A stretch of 64,000 bases of DNA, from positions 248,001 to 312,000 of the forward strand of contig UCMW01000007.1 of assembly GCA_900473745.1 (NCBI GenBank), read 5' to 3'. Each line of letters starts with the position of its first letter. Within the stretch, counting starts at the first letter, position 1. Shown here piece by piece: positions 8,676-17,634 of this stretch. The position numbers and the translations under genes are program-made. Source of the stretch: Hyphomicrobiales bacterium (lineage in GTDB: Bacteria > Pseudomonadota > Alphaproteobacteria > Rhizobiales > Rhizobiaceae). The notes under the pieces were generated by a model, which had not been told where the DNA came from, searched no databases, and saw only the letters and a list, made by a program, of their open reading frames with translations.

Positions 8676-9575
8676 TTGCCCATTCGCGCATACAGCTTTC
8701 TCGTCATCACCACCCTCCTTTGGGGTGGCAACACCATCGCCGGCAAGCTGGCGCTCGGCCATGTGAGCCCGATGGTCCTCAGCTTCGGCCGCTGGGCGCT
8801 CGCGACCCTTGTCATCGCGTCGATCGCGATCCCGCAGATCCGCAAGGATTGGGATGTGCTGAAGGCCAACTGGAAACTGCTGATCTTCTACGGCGCGGTC
8901 GGTTATGCTGCGTTCAACGGTTTTCTCTACACGGCGCTCAAGTATACGAGCGCTGTCAACGGCGCGATCGAACAGGGCGCGATCCCGGTCCTGATCTTCG
9001 TCATCAACTTCGTGCTGTTTCGGATTGCCGTGTCTGCGGTCCAGATCCTGGGCTTCCTGATCAGCTTCGTCGGTGCGGCCGTAACGGCATCGCATGGCGA
9101 TCTGCAGGCGCTGCTGACGCTGACCCTGAATCACGGCGATCTGCTGATGCTCTTTGCCGGCATTTCCTATGCGATCTACACCGTCTCGCTGCGCTGGAAA
9201 CCGCCCGTGCACTGGAAAAGCCTGATGGCCGTCCCGGCACTTGCCGCCACAGTGACCTGCCTGCCGCTTCTCTGGTGGGAAGCAGGGCGCGGGGAATTGA
9301 TCCTGCCCGACATGCGCGGCTGGCTGATCATCCTCTATGCCGGCCTCTTCCCCTCGCTGATCTCCCAGATCCTCTACATCAAGGGCGTCGAAGGCATCGG
9401 CGCCAACCGCGCCGGCCTCTTCATCAACCTGGTCCCGGTCTTCGGCACCCTGCTGTCGATCACCATTCTCGGCGAGACACTGGAAGTCTTCCACATCGTG
9501 GCACTCGCCCTGGTCCTCGGCGGCATCGCCATTGCCGAATGGGGCAAGCCGGCGGTGGAAAAACCGTCCCTCTGA
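8676..9575 (+). CDS. EamA/DMT-superfamily transporter
   Basis: A ten-span inner-membrane transporter of about 299 residues with two EamA repeats. Signature stretches are TTLLWGGNTIAGKLALG near the N terminus and LFINLVPVFGTLLSITILGETLE near the C terminus. The family start fits a TTG at 8676, which is preceded by AGGGAAGAG with a 6-nt gap. The in-frame ATG at 8580 would add 32 Arg-rich residues and has no good ribosome-binding site. The gene is divergent from purA. The substrate is unknown; RhaT/YdcZ-like or amino-acid exporter roles are possible. Confidence 0.85.
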   Translation: MPIRAYSFLVITTLLWGGNTIAGKLALGHVSPMVLSFGRWALATLVIASIAIPQIRKDWDVLKANWKLLIFYGAVGYAAFNGFLYTALKYTSAVNGAIEQGAIPVLIFVINFVLFRIAVSAVQILGFLISFVGAAVTASHGDLQALLTLTLNHGDLLMLFAGISYAIYTVSLRWKPPVHWKSLMAVPALAATVTCLPLLWWEAGRGELILPDMRGWLIILYAGLFPSLISQILYIKGVEGIGANRAGLFINLVPVFGTLLSITILGETLEVFHIVALALVLGGIAIAEWGKPAVEKPSL

Positions 9576-9593
9576 GCGGATCGACCATCCGCA

Positions 9594-10367
9594 TCAGCCA
9601 GATCCACCGACCGACAGGATCGTGACATCCCCGTCCAGAAGACGGGCCGCCGTCAGGCGTCCTGTGCGATAGCAATGGGTATCGAGGCTCACCCGATCAG
9701 GTCCGACATGGGGCTCCTTCATCGCCGTATGGCCGTGAAAGACGCGGATAGGCAAACCGGGTCCTAGATCGAGAAACGACCGGCGGATCCACATCAGGTC
9801 ATCGTCGGTCTGTTCGGGAAGCGGGCGTCCGGGGCGAATGCCGGCATGGGCGAAGACATCGCTCCCGACTGTCAGCAGCACCGGCAGGCTGCGAAGAAAA
9901 TCCACGTGGCTTTGCGGAACAGCGGCGCGGACCATCTCCCGCAAAGGGTGGCTGGCTTGCCGCAACGGATGATCATCGAGCTCGACGCCATACGAGTGAA
10001 ACGTCTCTTTCGCACCGTGATCGAGGACCCAGTTGCCGGCGGGATCGCCATCGATGAAGGCAAGAAACGCATCATCGTGATTGCCACGCAGACAGACGCG
10101 CTCGAACCCGGCAGGCGGTGCGGCCGTCAGGTGATACAGAACCGCAGCAGACTTCGGCCCGCGATCGACATAGTCGCCCAGCATGACGATCAACTTGCGC
10201 CCCTCGATGGAGCTCGCGTCCTCGCGCATGGCCTCTTCAATTTCGAGCAGCGGCTCCAGGCAGCCATGCACGTCACCAACGGCATAGATCACCGCATACT
10301 GCGATCGATCGGCAACAAGACGCGGAGCACCTGCCCTTTCTGCCGCCGCCAGCCCGTCTTCGCCCAT
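9594..10367 (-). CDS. PPP-family metallophosphoesterase (serine/threonine phosphatase/ApaH-like)
   Basis: A 257-residue cytoplasmic phosphatase with the full binuclear metal-site set: GDVHG (31-35), GDYVDRG, RGNHDD, an AHAG loop and FHGHT near the C terminus. These five blocks define the PPP/ApaH superfamily. Family members hydrolyse phosphoproteins or diadenosine polyphosphates; sequence alone does not decide which. The ATG at 10367 is preceded by GGGGAGA. The frame runs further upstream through the Pro/Ala-rich neighbour on the opposite reading, but that extension is Arg/Pro junk and is excluded. Confidence 0.88.
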   Translation of the reverse strand: MGEDGLAAAERAGAPRLVADRSQYAVIYAVGDVHGCLEPLLEIEEAMREDASSIEGRKLIVMLGDYVDRGPKSAAVLYHLTAAPPAGFERVCLRGNHDDAFLAFIDGDPAGNWVLDHGAKETFHSYGVELDDHPLRQASHPLREMVRAAVPQSHVDFLRSLPVLLTVGSDVFAHAGIRPGRPLPEQTDDDLMWIRRSFLDLGPGLPIRVFHGHTAMKEPHVGPDRVSLDTHCYRTGRLTAARLLDGDVTILSVGGSG

Positions 10368-10419
10368 CGCCCGTCTCCCCTTGATACGCTGCGAGATCCG
10401 AGAAAAGCCCAGCCACACG

Positions 10420-10448
10420 AAAAAGGCCAGCCCCCTAGGGAGCTGGCC
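10420..10448 (-). terminator. Rho-independent terminator of the Pro/Ala/Thr-rich protein gene
   Basis: GGCCAGCTCCC and GGGGGCTGGCC pair (11-bp stem with one G-T pair, 2-nt loop) and are followed on the minus strand by TTTTT. It lies 22 bp after the stop at 10471 and before the phosphatase gene. Confidence 0.8.
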
Positions 10449-10470
10449 TCGCAGAGATCGCCTTGAAAAA

Positions 10471-10830
10471 TTAAGGCGTGGTGGCCGGCGGAGTTGCCGG
10501 AGCCGCTGGAGCCGCTGGAGCCGGGGCAGCCGGCGGGGTGGCTGGGGCCGGATCGGTAGCCGGCGGTGTCGCCGGAGCGGCCGGAGCCGAGTCAGTTGCC
10601 GGCGGTGTCGCCGGTGTAGCGGGCGGCGTTGCCGGCTCTGCCGGGGCCGTCGTTTCCGTGGCCGGGGTCGTCGCCGTGTCGGTGTCGGCGCCACCGCCGA
10701 AGACGAAATAGGCGCCAGCAGCGATCACGACGATCAGCAGGACGGCAATGCCCCAGGATGCACCACCAGACGTGGTCTGCTGGGTCACATGCGGCCGCTG
10801 GTCGAGGCGGGGATCGGGACGTTGATCCAT
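10471..10830 (-). CDS. Small membrane-anchored Pro/Ala/Thr-rich protein
   Basis: A 119-residue protein of unknown function. A charged N terminus of about 23 residues precedes one hydrophobic helix (WGIAVLLIVVIAAGAYFVF, about 26-44). A tail of about 70 residues is made almost only of Ala, Pro and Thr with a few Asp and Glu (repeats like ATPPAT and PAAPATPPATD). An extracytoplasmic extended tail is the simplest reading. A strong AGGAGGAAAT Shine-Dalgarno supports the start. The gene has its own terminator at 10420. The low-complexity tail is not evidence of homology to any named family. Confidence 0.7.
   Translation of the reverse strand: MDQRPDPRLDQRPHVTQQTTSGGASWGIAVLLIVVIAAGAYFVFGGGADTDTATTPATETTAPAEPATPPATPATPPATDSAPAAPATPPATDPAPATPPAAPAPAAPAAPATPPATTP
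10492..10650. repeat. Degenerate tandem repeat encoding the Pro/Ala/Thr tail
   Basis: Units of about 24-30 bp built on GCCGGCGGNGTNGCCGG recur several times within the preceding gene. This makes the stretch prone to slippage and length variation. Confidence 0.6.
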
Positions 10831-10909
10831 GGTATTTCCTCCTGAATATGCAGCCGACCGCTATGCGGAGGGCCACGAGTTTTTGATATCTTGAATGCGT
10901 AGGCGTTGA

Positions 10910-11308
10910 TTACTGGACCACACCGACGACGACATAGGTCTGCGGGTCGACGATGACGCGCTGTTCATTGACGACGGCATAGGCATAGGTCGGGTTTTCC
11001 GGGATCGGCGTCAGAACCACCTGCTGCGGCAGGGGCTGACCGACAGCGACCTGCTGCTCGATAATGACGGGCTGGGCCGGAAGCGGCTGCTCGCGCACAT
11101 AGGTAACCACCGGTGCCGGCGGCGGCGCGATAGCCGTGCCTGCGATGGCGCCCACGACACCGCCAACGGCGGCGCCGACAGGACCACCGACGATGGCACC
11201 CGTGACGGCACCACCAGCGGCACCCGTGACAGTACCTTCCTGTGCCAGCACAGGCGTGGCGACAGCACCAAGTACGACGGCTCCAAGAGCAATGATTTTC
11301 GTCTTCAT
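10910..11308 (-). CDS. Secreted DUF1236-type protein with glycine-zipper segment
   Basis: A 132-residue exported protein. A signal peptide (MKTKIIALGAVVLGAVATPVLA) with cleavage near residue 22 is followed by a Gly/Ala-zipper stretch at about 28-60 (repeated GAVTGAIVGG-like motifs) and a Pro-rich linker. It ends with the DUF1236-like pattern YAYAVVNEQRVIVDPQTYVVV. The chosen start has GGAAAGGAT upstream; the frame extends nine codons further without support. DUF1236 proteins are common in Rhizobiales and have no established function. The glycine zipper suggests membrane association. Confidence 0.75.
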   Translation of the reverse strand: MKTKIIALGAVVLGAVATPVLAQEGTVTGAAGGAVTGAIVGGPVGAAVGGVVGAIAGTAIAPPPAPVVTYVREQPLPAQPVIIEQQVAVGQPLPQQVVLTPIPENPTYAYAVVNEQRVIVDPQTYVVVGVVQ

Positions 11309-11558
11309 GGCTTCATCCTTTCCGTTGTCTGCCATTGACGGAAAGAACGGGCATCACGGGAAATTGTTCCACGCGAGCCTTTTAGACCTCTATTGCAAGC
11401 AATTGGAAAAATAGACAAAATTGAGGCAGGCGTGCAGCTTGGGCAGCACGCTTTACTTCAAGTGGCAGGTTGGGACTTGGCCATCCGAGAAGAATTCTCC
11501 CCTCGGGAAGCGCGCCCGCGCCGCGCGGCCTTGCCGAGATCTGCGCACCTGGCCCTGA

Positions 11559-12986
11559 TCATTCACCCCAGCCGACGATACCCTTGATTTCGAGGAAGTC
11601 GTGTATCGCCCAGTCGGCATATTCGCGGCCATTGCCGGATTGCTTGTAGCCACCGAACGGGGCGGCCGTGTCCCAATCGGGGTAATTGAGATAGACCGAG
11701 CCCGCCCGCATGCGTGCCGCGACCCGGCGCGCATGTTCGATGTCCTCGGACTGCACATAGGCCGCGAGACCATAGACGGTGTCGTTTGCGATCTCGATCG
11801 CCAGCTCTTCGGTCTCATAGGGCATGATCGACAGGACCGGGCCGAAGATCTCCTCCCGGGCAATCGTCATGTCGGGCGTCACATGGCCGAAGACAGTCGG
11901 GCGAACATAGTAGCCGCGATTGAGCCCGTCGGGACGCCCCGGTCCACCGCTCACCAGCAGCGCACCCTCTTCGATCCCCGTTTCGATCAGTCGCTGGATC
12001 TTGTTGTACTGGATATCGCTGACGACAGGTCCGAGCACCGTATCCTCCGCCTGCGGGTCGCCCACCTTATGTTGCTCGGCGGCCTGCCTTGCGATCTGCA
12101 AGGCCTCGTCATGCCGATCGGCCGGCACCAGCATGCGGGTCGGCGCATCGCAGGACTGGCCGGAATTGCCGAAACACCCCTCCACGCCCTTGCTGACCGC
12201 CATGACCAGATCGGCATCCGGCAGGATGATGTTGGCGGACTTGCCACCCAGTTCCTGCGCCACGCGCTTCACCGTGTCAGCAGCCGTCTTGGCAACGATG
12301 ATGCCGGCGCGGGTGGAACCGGTGAAGGACACCATGTCGACATCCGGATGCCCCGCCATCACCTGGCCAACTTCCGGGCCGCGACCATTGACCAGATTGA
12401 AGACCCCGGCAGGCGTGCCGGCGGCTTCCATGACTTCCGCGAAGATCAGGCCCGAAATCGGCGCGATCTCGGACGGCTTCAGCACCACGGTACAGCCTGC
12501 CGCAATCGCCGGCGCCACCTTGCAGACGATCTGGTGGAGCGGCCAGTTCCACGGGGTAATCAGGGCACAGACCCCGATCGGCTCCCTGACGATCCGGGTC
12601 GTACCGCGTTGTTCGGAGAATTCGAAGGTCTTGAAGGCAGCGATCGTCGCTTCGAGATGCGCCCGTCCCGCCCATGCCTGCGCGTCGCGGGCGAAGGAAA
12701 GCGGAGCCCCCATTTCGCGGCTCACCGCCTGCGCGATATCTTCAAAGCGCGCGTTGTACACCTCGAGAATGCGCTCGAGCAGCGCCAGCCTATCCGCCTT
12801 GTCGCTCACCGAGAAGGTGGCAAAGGCCGCCTTGGCAGCGGCAACCGCGAGATCCACATCCGCCTTGGCACCGACGGAGATCGTTGTGAAAGGTTCCTCG
12901 GTCGAGGGATCGGTGACATCGAGGAAAGCCGGGACAATCGGATCCACCCAGGAGCCGTTGATGAAGAACTTCAGATGCTTGGACAT
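11559..12986 (-). CDS. NAD(P)-dependent aldehyde dehydrogenase
   Basis: A 475-residue oxidoreductase that oxidises an aldehyde to the acid with NAD(P)+. The nucleotide-binding region includes ITPWNWP and the FTGSTRAG block. The general base Glu245 lies in QELGGKSA, and the catalytic Cys279 in GNSGQSCDAP. The C-terminal FGGYKQSGNGRE motif is intact. Length and motifs are those of the medium-chain ALDH superfamily (betaine, succinate-semialdehyde or aromatic aldehyde enzymes). The substrate is not identifiable. A flavin amine-oxidase-like gene lies about 110 bp upstream in the same direction, so joint amine and aldehyde catabolism is possible. Confidence 0.92.
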   Translation of the reverse strand: MSKHLKFFINGSWVDPIVPAFLDVTDPSTEEPFTTISVGAKADVDLAVAAAKAAFATFSVSDKADRLALLERILEVYNARFEDIAQAVSREMGAPLSFARDAQAWAGRAHLEATIAAFKTFEFSEQRGTTRIVREPIGVCALITPWNWPLHQIVCKVAPAIAAGCTVVLKPSEIAPISGLIFAEVMEAAGTPAGVFNLVNGRGPEVGQVMAGHPDVDMVSFTGSTRAGIIVAKTAADTVKRVAQELGGKSANIILPDADLVMAVSKGVEGCFGNSGQSCDAPTRMLVPADRHDEALQIARQAAEQHKVGDPQAEDTVLGPVVSDIQYNKIQRLIETGIEEGALLVSGGPGRPDGLNRGYYVRPTVFGHVTPDMTIAREEIFGPVLSIMPYETEELAIEIANDTVYGLAAYVQSEDIEHARRVAARMRAGSVYLNYPDWDTAAPFGGYKQSGNGREYADWAIHDFLEIKGIVGWGE

Positions 12987-13096
12987 GCAGGCTCCACTGG
13001 GGACGGAATTGGCGGTTTTGAACTATTCGTCATGGGATCGATTACGGCAAGCAAGCAGGAAGGCGCGCACCGACTATCCCCAACCAGAATGGGCAT

Positions 13097-14371
13097 TCAA
13101 CGTTCCAGGCCATCGAGCAACCTGTACCAGGCGACATGGGCGGCAACCCCGATGCGTCGGAAGCGATGCAGCGGGATGCCGCGAAGGGGTGAGATCGGCA
13201 AGGGCAGCACGCCCGGATCGCCATGCGCAAGGTACTGCGCGAGCGGATCGCCGAGTGAGACCATGAGCCCGATGCCCCGCCCCTGGCAACCTGCAACCAT
13301 GAGCAATCCGGGTTCCGGCTCGTGCAGATGGGGAAGATGATCGGGCGTCATGGCAACACGCCCGAACCAGCGATGGGTGATCGCAATGCCTGACAGCATC
13401 GGATAGAGCCGTTGCAGCGCCCGTTCCAGATGCGCCCAGTCTTCTGCCGAGCGTGGTGGGCGCATCGGTCCGCGACCACCCAAGACCAGGCGCCCATCGG
13501 GACTGCGACGATAGTAGACGAGGATGCGCCGACTGTCCGACACGGCCTGCCCACTCGGCAGGATGAAGTCGAACCCCGCCGGCAGCGGCTCGGTGGCAAT
13601 CTGGAACGAATGGAGCCACACGAGACTTCGGGCAAGGTCAGGCAGGATCCGGTCCGAATAGGCATTGGTGGCCACCAGCACCTTTTTGGCACGAAGCGAT
13701 CGACCGCTCTGCGTGCCCACCCGCCACGACGTTCCGTCGCGGGAGAGAGACGTCACGGCATCATGTGTGACGAGATTGGCCCCGGCCTCCGTCGCGATCC
13801 TCGCAAGCTCATGCACGAAGGCCAGCGGATTGACGACACCCGCACGCCGATCGAGGAAACCGCCGCGATAGCCTTCGGCACCGGTCAACAGCGCGATTTC
13901 CGCCTGATTGAGCAGCGCGACATCGGCGCCTTGGGCACGCCACTGGCGATTGCGCTGCCCGGCCGCCTGGAGTGCGGCTTCGGTATGGGCCGCCTGGATC
14001 CAGCCGGAGCGTACATGCTCGACGTCGAGTTCCTCGCGCGCAATCAGATCATAGACGACGTCGGCAGTTTTCGACGCAAACCGTAAAAGCCTCTTCCCCG
14101 CGTCTTCACCGAACAGGGAGATCAGCGTCTCCGGGTCCTGTTTCAGGCCGGGAATGACCTGTCCGCCATTGACCCCGGAGGCGCCTGCGCCAATGTCGCC
14201 CGCCTCGATGATCTGGACCGAGAGCCCGGCGCGTGCGGCATGCAGCGCGGTCGAGAGACCCTGATATCCGGCGCCGACAACGACAAGATCGACATCGCTT
14301 TCGGCGAACCGGCAGGCAATCGGCGAAGCGGGTCGTTGCCAGACAGGCGAAACCGGTAATGGGGGCTGCAT
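13097..14371 (-). CDS. FAD-dependent oxidoreductase (DAO family; DadA/PuuB-like)
   Basis: A flavoenzyme of about 424 residues in the D-amino-acid-oxidase fold family. The N-terminal dinucleotide-binding motif is VVVGAGYQGLSTALHAARAG, followed by the EAG..GAGASGVNGGQ FAD loop. The C-terminal FAD motif is around GCQGRGIGLMVSLG. Close families include gamma-glutamylputrescine oxidase and D-amino-acid dehydrogenase. The start is uncertain: ATG at 14371 (AGG upstream) fits family length, while ATGs at 14419 and 14464 would add 16 and 31 residues. The gene is co-directional with the aldehyde dehydrogenase downstream, which could oxidise its aldehyde product. Confidence 0.82.
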   Translation of the reverse strand: MQPPLPVSPVWQRPASPIACRFAESDVDLVVVGAGYQGLSTALHAARAGLSVQIIEAGDIGAGASGVNGGQVIPGLKQDPETLISLFGEDAGKRLLRFASKTADVVYDLIAREELDVEHVRSGWIQAAHTEAALQAAGQRNRQWRAQGADVALLNQAEIALLTGAEGYRGGFLDRRAGVVNPLAFVHELARIATEAGANLVTHDAVTSLSRDGTSWRVGTQSGRSLRAKKVLVATNAYSDRILPDLARSLVWLHSFQIATEPLPAGFDFILPSGQAVSDSRRILVYYRRSPDGRLVLGGRGPMRPPRSAEDWAHLERALQRLYPMLSGIAITHRWFGRVAMTPDHLPHLHEPEPGLLMVAGCQGRGIGLMVSLGDPLAQYLAHGDPGVLPLPISPLRGIPLHRFRRIGVAAHVAWYRLLDGLER

Positions 14372-14524
14372 GAAGCTTAGACCTGCGTCACGATGGAAAG
14401 ATCGCGGCGCAATCTGCATTGGGTGAAAAAAAGAGACAATAAACGTCAGGCTGTATTTTGCCATGACGGTAGAGTGACGAAACGCTACTTAAGAAGACCA
14501 TGAAAGAAATTTCACGGCACGCCA

Positions 14525-15217
14525 TCACGGCGTTTCGGGCAATTGCCAATCAATGGCATTTCTGCCCTGCGCCACCAGATATTCATTGGCCTGTGAGAAA
14601 TGCCGAGAGCCGAAGAAGCCGTTATGTGCTGACAGGGGCGAAGGATGCGGGGCCTTGAGCACAAGATGCCGCGACCGGTTGACAAAGGCTGCCTTCTTCT
14701 GCGCATAGGAACCCCAAAGCATGAAGGCGACATGCTCGCAGTCCTCGTTCACCGCCCGGATCACCGCATCGGTGAACTGCTCCCAGCCCTTCCCCTGATG
14801 CGAGGCCGCGCGCGCTTCTTCGACCGTGAGCACGCTGTTGAGCAGGAGCACACCCTGTCGCGCCCAATGCTCGAGAAACCCATGCCGCGCGGGCGGGATG
14901 CCGAGGTCGCTCTGCATCTCCTTGTAGATGTTGACGAGCGACGGCGGAATGCGAACGCCCGGCTGTACGCTGAAGCATAGCCCATGCGCCTGCCCCGCCC
15001 CGTGATAGGGGTCCTGCCCGAGGATCACCACTCTGACCTCATCGAGCGGCGTGAGATCGAGCGCGCGAAAATACTCCGCTCCCTTGGGAAAGATGTGCTT
15101 TCCGTCAGCTTTTTCCCGTTGCAGGAAGGCTTTGAGGTCGTGCATGTAGGACCGGCTGAACTCCTCGCCGAGCACTGCCTTCCAGCTGTCCCCCAGCCTG
15201 ACCTCCGCTTCCGCCAT
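14525..15217 (-). CDS. ung: Uracil-DNA glycosylase (family 1)
   Basis: A 230-residue base-excision-repair enzyme that removes uracil from DNA. The water-activating loop is [11 protein letters not shown] with catalytic Asp69 and His72. The uracil-recognition and DNA-intercalation loops follow, including [23 protein letters not shown] near the C terminus. The start is set by GAGGAGC upstream of the ATG complementary to 15215-15217; the longer frame upstream is unsupported. The length is as expected. Confidence 0.97.
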   Translation of the reverse strand: MAEAEVRLGDSWKAVLGEEFSRSYMHDLKAFLQREKADGKHIFPKGAEYFRALDLTPLDEVRVVILGQDPYHGAGQAHGLCFSVQPGVRIPPSLVNIYKEMQSDLGIPPARHGFLEHWARQGVLLLNSVLTVEEARAASHQGKGWEQFTDAVIRAVNEDCEHVAFMLWGSYAQKKAAFVNRSRHLVLKAPHPSPLSAHNGFFGSRHFSQANEYLVAQGRNAIDWQLPETP

Positions 15218-15313
15218 TGCCGCTGCTCCTCGTTCACGCTTAGATGGAGACGACGATAGAGGGCGCATGGCCGGGTCTGTCAACCGTCGCCAACGGGAGC
15301 ACACAAGAGAAGC

Positions 15314-15673
15314 GTGAAGCCTTTCCTCAGACTGTGGCGCCGCCACCGGATCCTCACCTCGGCCTTTGTGCTGGCCATGGCGCTCGCCATCTTCTTCGCC
15401 GGGCGCACAATCTTTTTCGTCGCCTATTGGGCCGATCCGGCACGTCAGGATCTGCCGCCTGAGCCCTGGATGACCATCGGTTACGTAGCCCATTCCTGGC
15501 ACGTGCCCGTCGAGAAGCTCGCCCGCGACCTCGATCTACCGCCCCCGCCCAAGGACGGTCCACGCCCGTCGCTGGAACGGCTTGCCGAAGAACGTGGCCA
15601 GGACTTCGAAGAGTTCAAGGCGGAGATCGAGGCCTCCCTTGCGGAGCTCCGCCGGCTGGGTCCGCCGAAATGA
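15314..15673 (+). CDS. Small single-span membrane protein, first gene of the DedA/GT21 operon
   Basis: A 119-residue protein of unknown function. A basic start ([12 protein letters not shown]) precedes one hydrophobic helix (about 14-38), then a conserved-looking segment [25 protein letters not shown] that resembles a small DNA- or peptide-binding helical unit, and an acidic helical tail. Translation begins at GTG with AAGAGAAGC just upstream. Its stop codon overlaps the start of the DedA-like gene (ATGA), so the two are probably translationally coupled. Confidence 0.75.
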   Translation: MKPFLRLWRRHRILTSAFVLAMALAIFFAGRTIFFVAYWADPARQDLPPEPWMTIGYVAHSWHVPVEKLARDLDLPPPPKDGPRPSLERLAEERGQDFEEFKAEIEASLAELRRLGPPK

Positions 15674-16269
15674 CCCTGACAGAGACGCTGCTCGCGTCAC
15701 TGCCATCCTATGGACTGTCGCTCCTTGGCCTCGTTGTCTGCGTCAGCTGCCTCGGCGCACCGCTGCCGGCCTCGATCGTCATGATGCTAATGGGCGCGCT
15801 TGCCGCTGCCGGAGACTTCACCCTCTGGATCGTGATCGCGGTCGCCCTCGGCTCTGCCGTCATCGGGGACCAAATGGGCTACATGCTCGGCTGGACAGCC
15901 GGCAGACGTCTGGTTCCGATCGTCGGCCGCAATCCGGCGCGCCGCAAAGCGATCGAACGCGCCCAGCACGAAATGGAAGAACGCGGCAATGTCGCCGTCT
16001 TCCTCACCCGCTGGCTGCTCTCACCGCTCGGTCCCTATCTCAATCTGATGGCCGGCGCCTCAGGCTTTTCCTGGATGCGCTTCACATTGGCCGGCATCCT
16101 CGGAGAAATGGTCTGGGTCGGGCTCTACACGGGCCTCGGCGCGACCTTCAGCGAAAGCGTCACGGAAATCGCCGAAATCAGCGGCAGCATCAGCGGCTTC
16201 CTGGCCGCTGGCGCCGTTGCCGCCATGCTCGGCTTCAAGTTGCTGCAGGCTCTGCGATCGAAGGACTGA
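15670..16269 (+). CDS. DedA/VTT-domain membrane protein
   Basis: A 199-residue polytopic membrane protein of the DedA family. It carries the typical N-terminal re-entrant region (VVCVSCLGAPLPASIVMMLMGALAAAGDF) and the central GDQMGYMLGWTAGRR..P block with conserved Gly and Arg. The F..RW...P motif of the family appears as FLTRWLLSPLGPYLNLMAGASG. DedA proteins support envelope lipid recycling (undecaprenyl phosphate or phospholipid translocation). The start overlaps the previous stop codon. It is followed after 85 bp by a glycosyltransferase. Confidence 0.85.
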   Translation: MTLTETLLASLPSYGLSLLGLVVCVSCLGAPLPASIVMMLMGALAAAGDFTLWIVIAVALGSAVIGDQMGYMLGWTAGRRLVPIVGRNPARRKAIERAQHEMEERGNVAVFLTRWLLSPLGPYLNLMAGASGFSWMRFTLAGILGEMVWVGLYTGLGATFSESVTEIAEISGSISGFLAAGAVAAMLGFKLLQALRSKD

Positions 16270-16354
16270 AGCCCATGTCCTTCCGGGGCGGACCGGGTTT
16301 CGCCGAACTGTCACACAGCGATGTTATCCGGATCTGAAAATCCGGAGACTCGCC

Positions 16355-17557
16355 ATGACTGTTCTGATCTGGTTCGCCGCGCTCGCGCTTGTTGCCCAGC
16401 TCGCAAGCATCGCCTTCGTCATCGCCACCAAACAGCGTCACCGGAAGCGCAAAGACAACCCGGCCGCCCGGCCGCCCGTTACCCTCATCCGGCCGATCTG
16501 CGGCCTGGAAAACAATCTCGAGCGCTGCCTTGCCTCCTCCTTCAAGCTCGATTGGCCGGTTTACGAGATCCTCTTCTGTGTCGCGAGGGCGGACGATCCC
16601 GCAGCATCCCTCGCCCGGCGCCTGATGGCCGAACATCCTGATGTCCCCGCACGCCTGCTGGTCGGCGAGGACCTGTTCAGCGCCAATCCGAAAATGAACA
16701 ATGTGGTCAAGGGCTGGCGCTCTGCCCGCCACGACTGGATCGTCATGACCGACAGCAATGTCCTGATGCCGTCAGACACCATTACGCGCATGATGGCGCG
16801 CTGGGACGACGAGACGGGCCTCGTCTGCTCGCCACCGGCCGGCACGGAGCCCGAGAACTTCGGCGCCCATCTCGAAAGCGCCTGGCTGGACAGTTTCCAG
16901 GCGCGATGGCAGCTTTTTGCCGATGCGACCGGCTTCGGCTTCGCTCAGGGCAAGTCGATGCTCTTCAGCCGCCAGCTGATCACGCATCTCGGCGGCTTCG
17001 AGCGGCTCGGCGAAGAAGTCGCCGAAGACGCAGCCGCCACGATCCTGATCCGCAGTGCCGGCCTCAAGGTCAGGCTCGTGCACGAGCCCTTCCCACAACC
17101 ACTCGGCAAGCGCGACATCGCCGCCGTCTGGAAGCGCCAGCTGCGCTGGGCGCGCCTGCGCCGTGCCTCGTTCCCGCTTTACTTCCTGCCCGAAATCTTC
17201 ACCGGCGCCGCCCTGCCCATGGCGGCCATGGTCACGCTCGCTGCCACAGAAACGCTGCCGCTTGTCGCCCCACTCGCCTATCTCGCCGCCTGGTATGCCG
17301 GCGAATTCGTGCTCGCGCGTGCTTTCGGTTGGCCAAGCGGCTGGCGCATCCTTCCGGCCATGCTGATGCGCGACCTTCTGTTGCCAGCCCTCTTCGTCAC
17401 AGCCTGGTTCGGCAGCGGATTTGAATGGCGTGGCAATGCGATGACCGTCGCCGACAACGACAACACGCGCACCGCACGCCTCCGTCAGGTCGTCGCCCGC
17501 ACCAGGGACAAGGCACGCGAGAAGGCCCGCGCCCTCGTCGCCGCCCGCAGCCACTGA
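16355..17557 (+). CDS. GT21-type glycosyltransferase (ceramide glucosyltransferase-like)
   Basis: A 400-residue membrane-bound glycosyltransferase that transfers a sugar from a nucleotide donor to a lipid acceptor. The processive-type signature is complete: first Asp in ARADDP (80-81), DSN at 133-135, the EDAA Asp225, and R-Q-L-R-W at 261-265. An N-terminal hydrophobic helix (1-25) and several C-terminal spans (about 275-370) anchor it. GT21 ceramide glucosyltransferases have been described in Agrobacterium, so a glycolipid substrate is likely but not proven. The ATG follows GGAGACTCGCC. An inverted repeat (TCCGGAT/ATCCGGA, 16327-16346) separates it from dedA. Confidence 0.85.
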   Translation: MTVLIWFAALALVAQLASIAFVIATKQRHRKRKDNPAARPPVTLIRPICGLENNLERCLASSFKLDWPVYEILFCVARADDPAASLARRLMAEHPDVPARLLVGEDLFSANPKMNNVVKGWRSARHDWIVMTDSNVLMPSDTITRMMARWDDETGLVCSPPAGTEPENFGAHLESAWLDSFQARWQLFADATGFGFAQGKSMLFSRQLITHLGGFERLGEEVAEDAAATILIRSAGLKVRLVHEPFPQPLGKRDIAAVWKRQLRWARLRRASFPLYFLPEIFTGAALPMAAMVTLAATETLPLVAPLAYLAAWYAGEFVLARAFGWPSGWRILPAMLMRDLLLPALFVTAWFGSGFEWRGNAMTVADNDNTRTARLRQVVARTRDKAREKARALVAARSH

Positions 17558-17572
17558 TCACCGGCAGAGCAC

Positions 17573-17612
17573 AAAAAAGCGGGCAGAACCGCATGGCGCG
17601 ATCGCTGCCCGC
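17573..17612 (-). terminator. Rho-independent terminator of the GMC dehydrogenase operon
   Basis: An 8-bp stem, GCGGGCAG/CTGCCCGC with an 18-nt loop, is followed on the minus strand by TTTTTT. It lies 23 bp beyond the dehydrogenase stop codon. Confidence 0.75.
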
Positions 17613-17634
17613 AAGAGGGAGGTAGTCTTGCCAA

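Noticed and set aside
10490..10660. Possible CRISPR-like array
   Set aside because: The repeats are degenerate, directly adjacent and in frame with a Pro/Ala/Thr-coding gene. There are no unique spacers and no cas genes.
11601..13340. A 579-codon plus-strand frame over the aldehyde dehydrogenase
   Set aside because: The minus-strand gene has the complete catalytic set (Glu245, Cys279); the plus-strand product is His/Arg-rich nonsense typical of antisense GC-rich frames.
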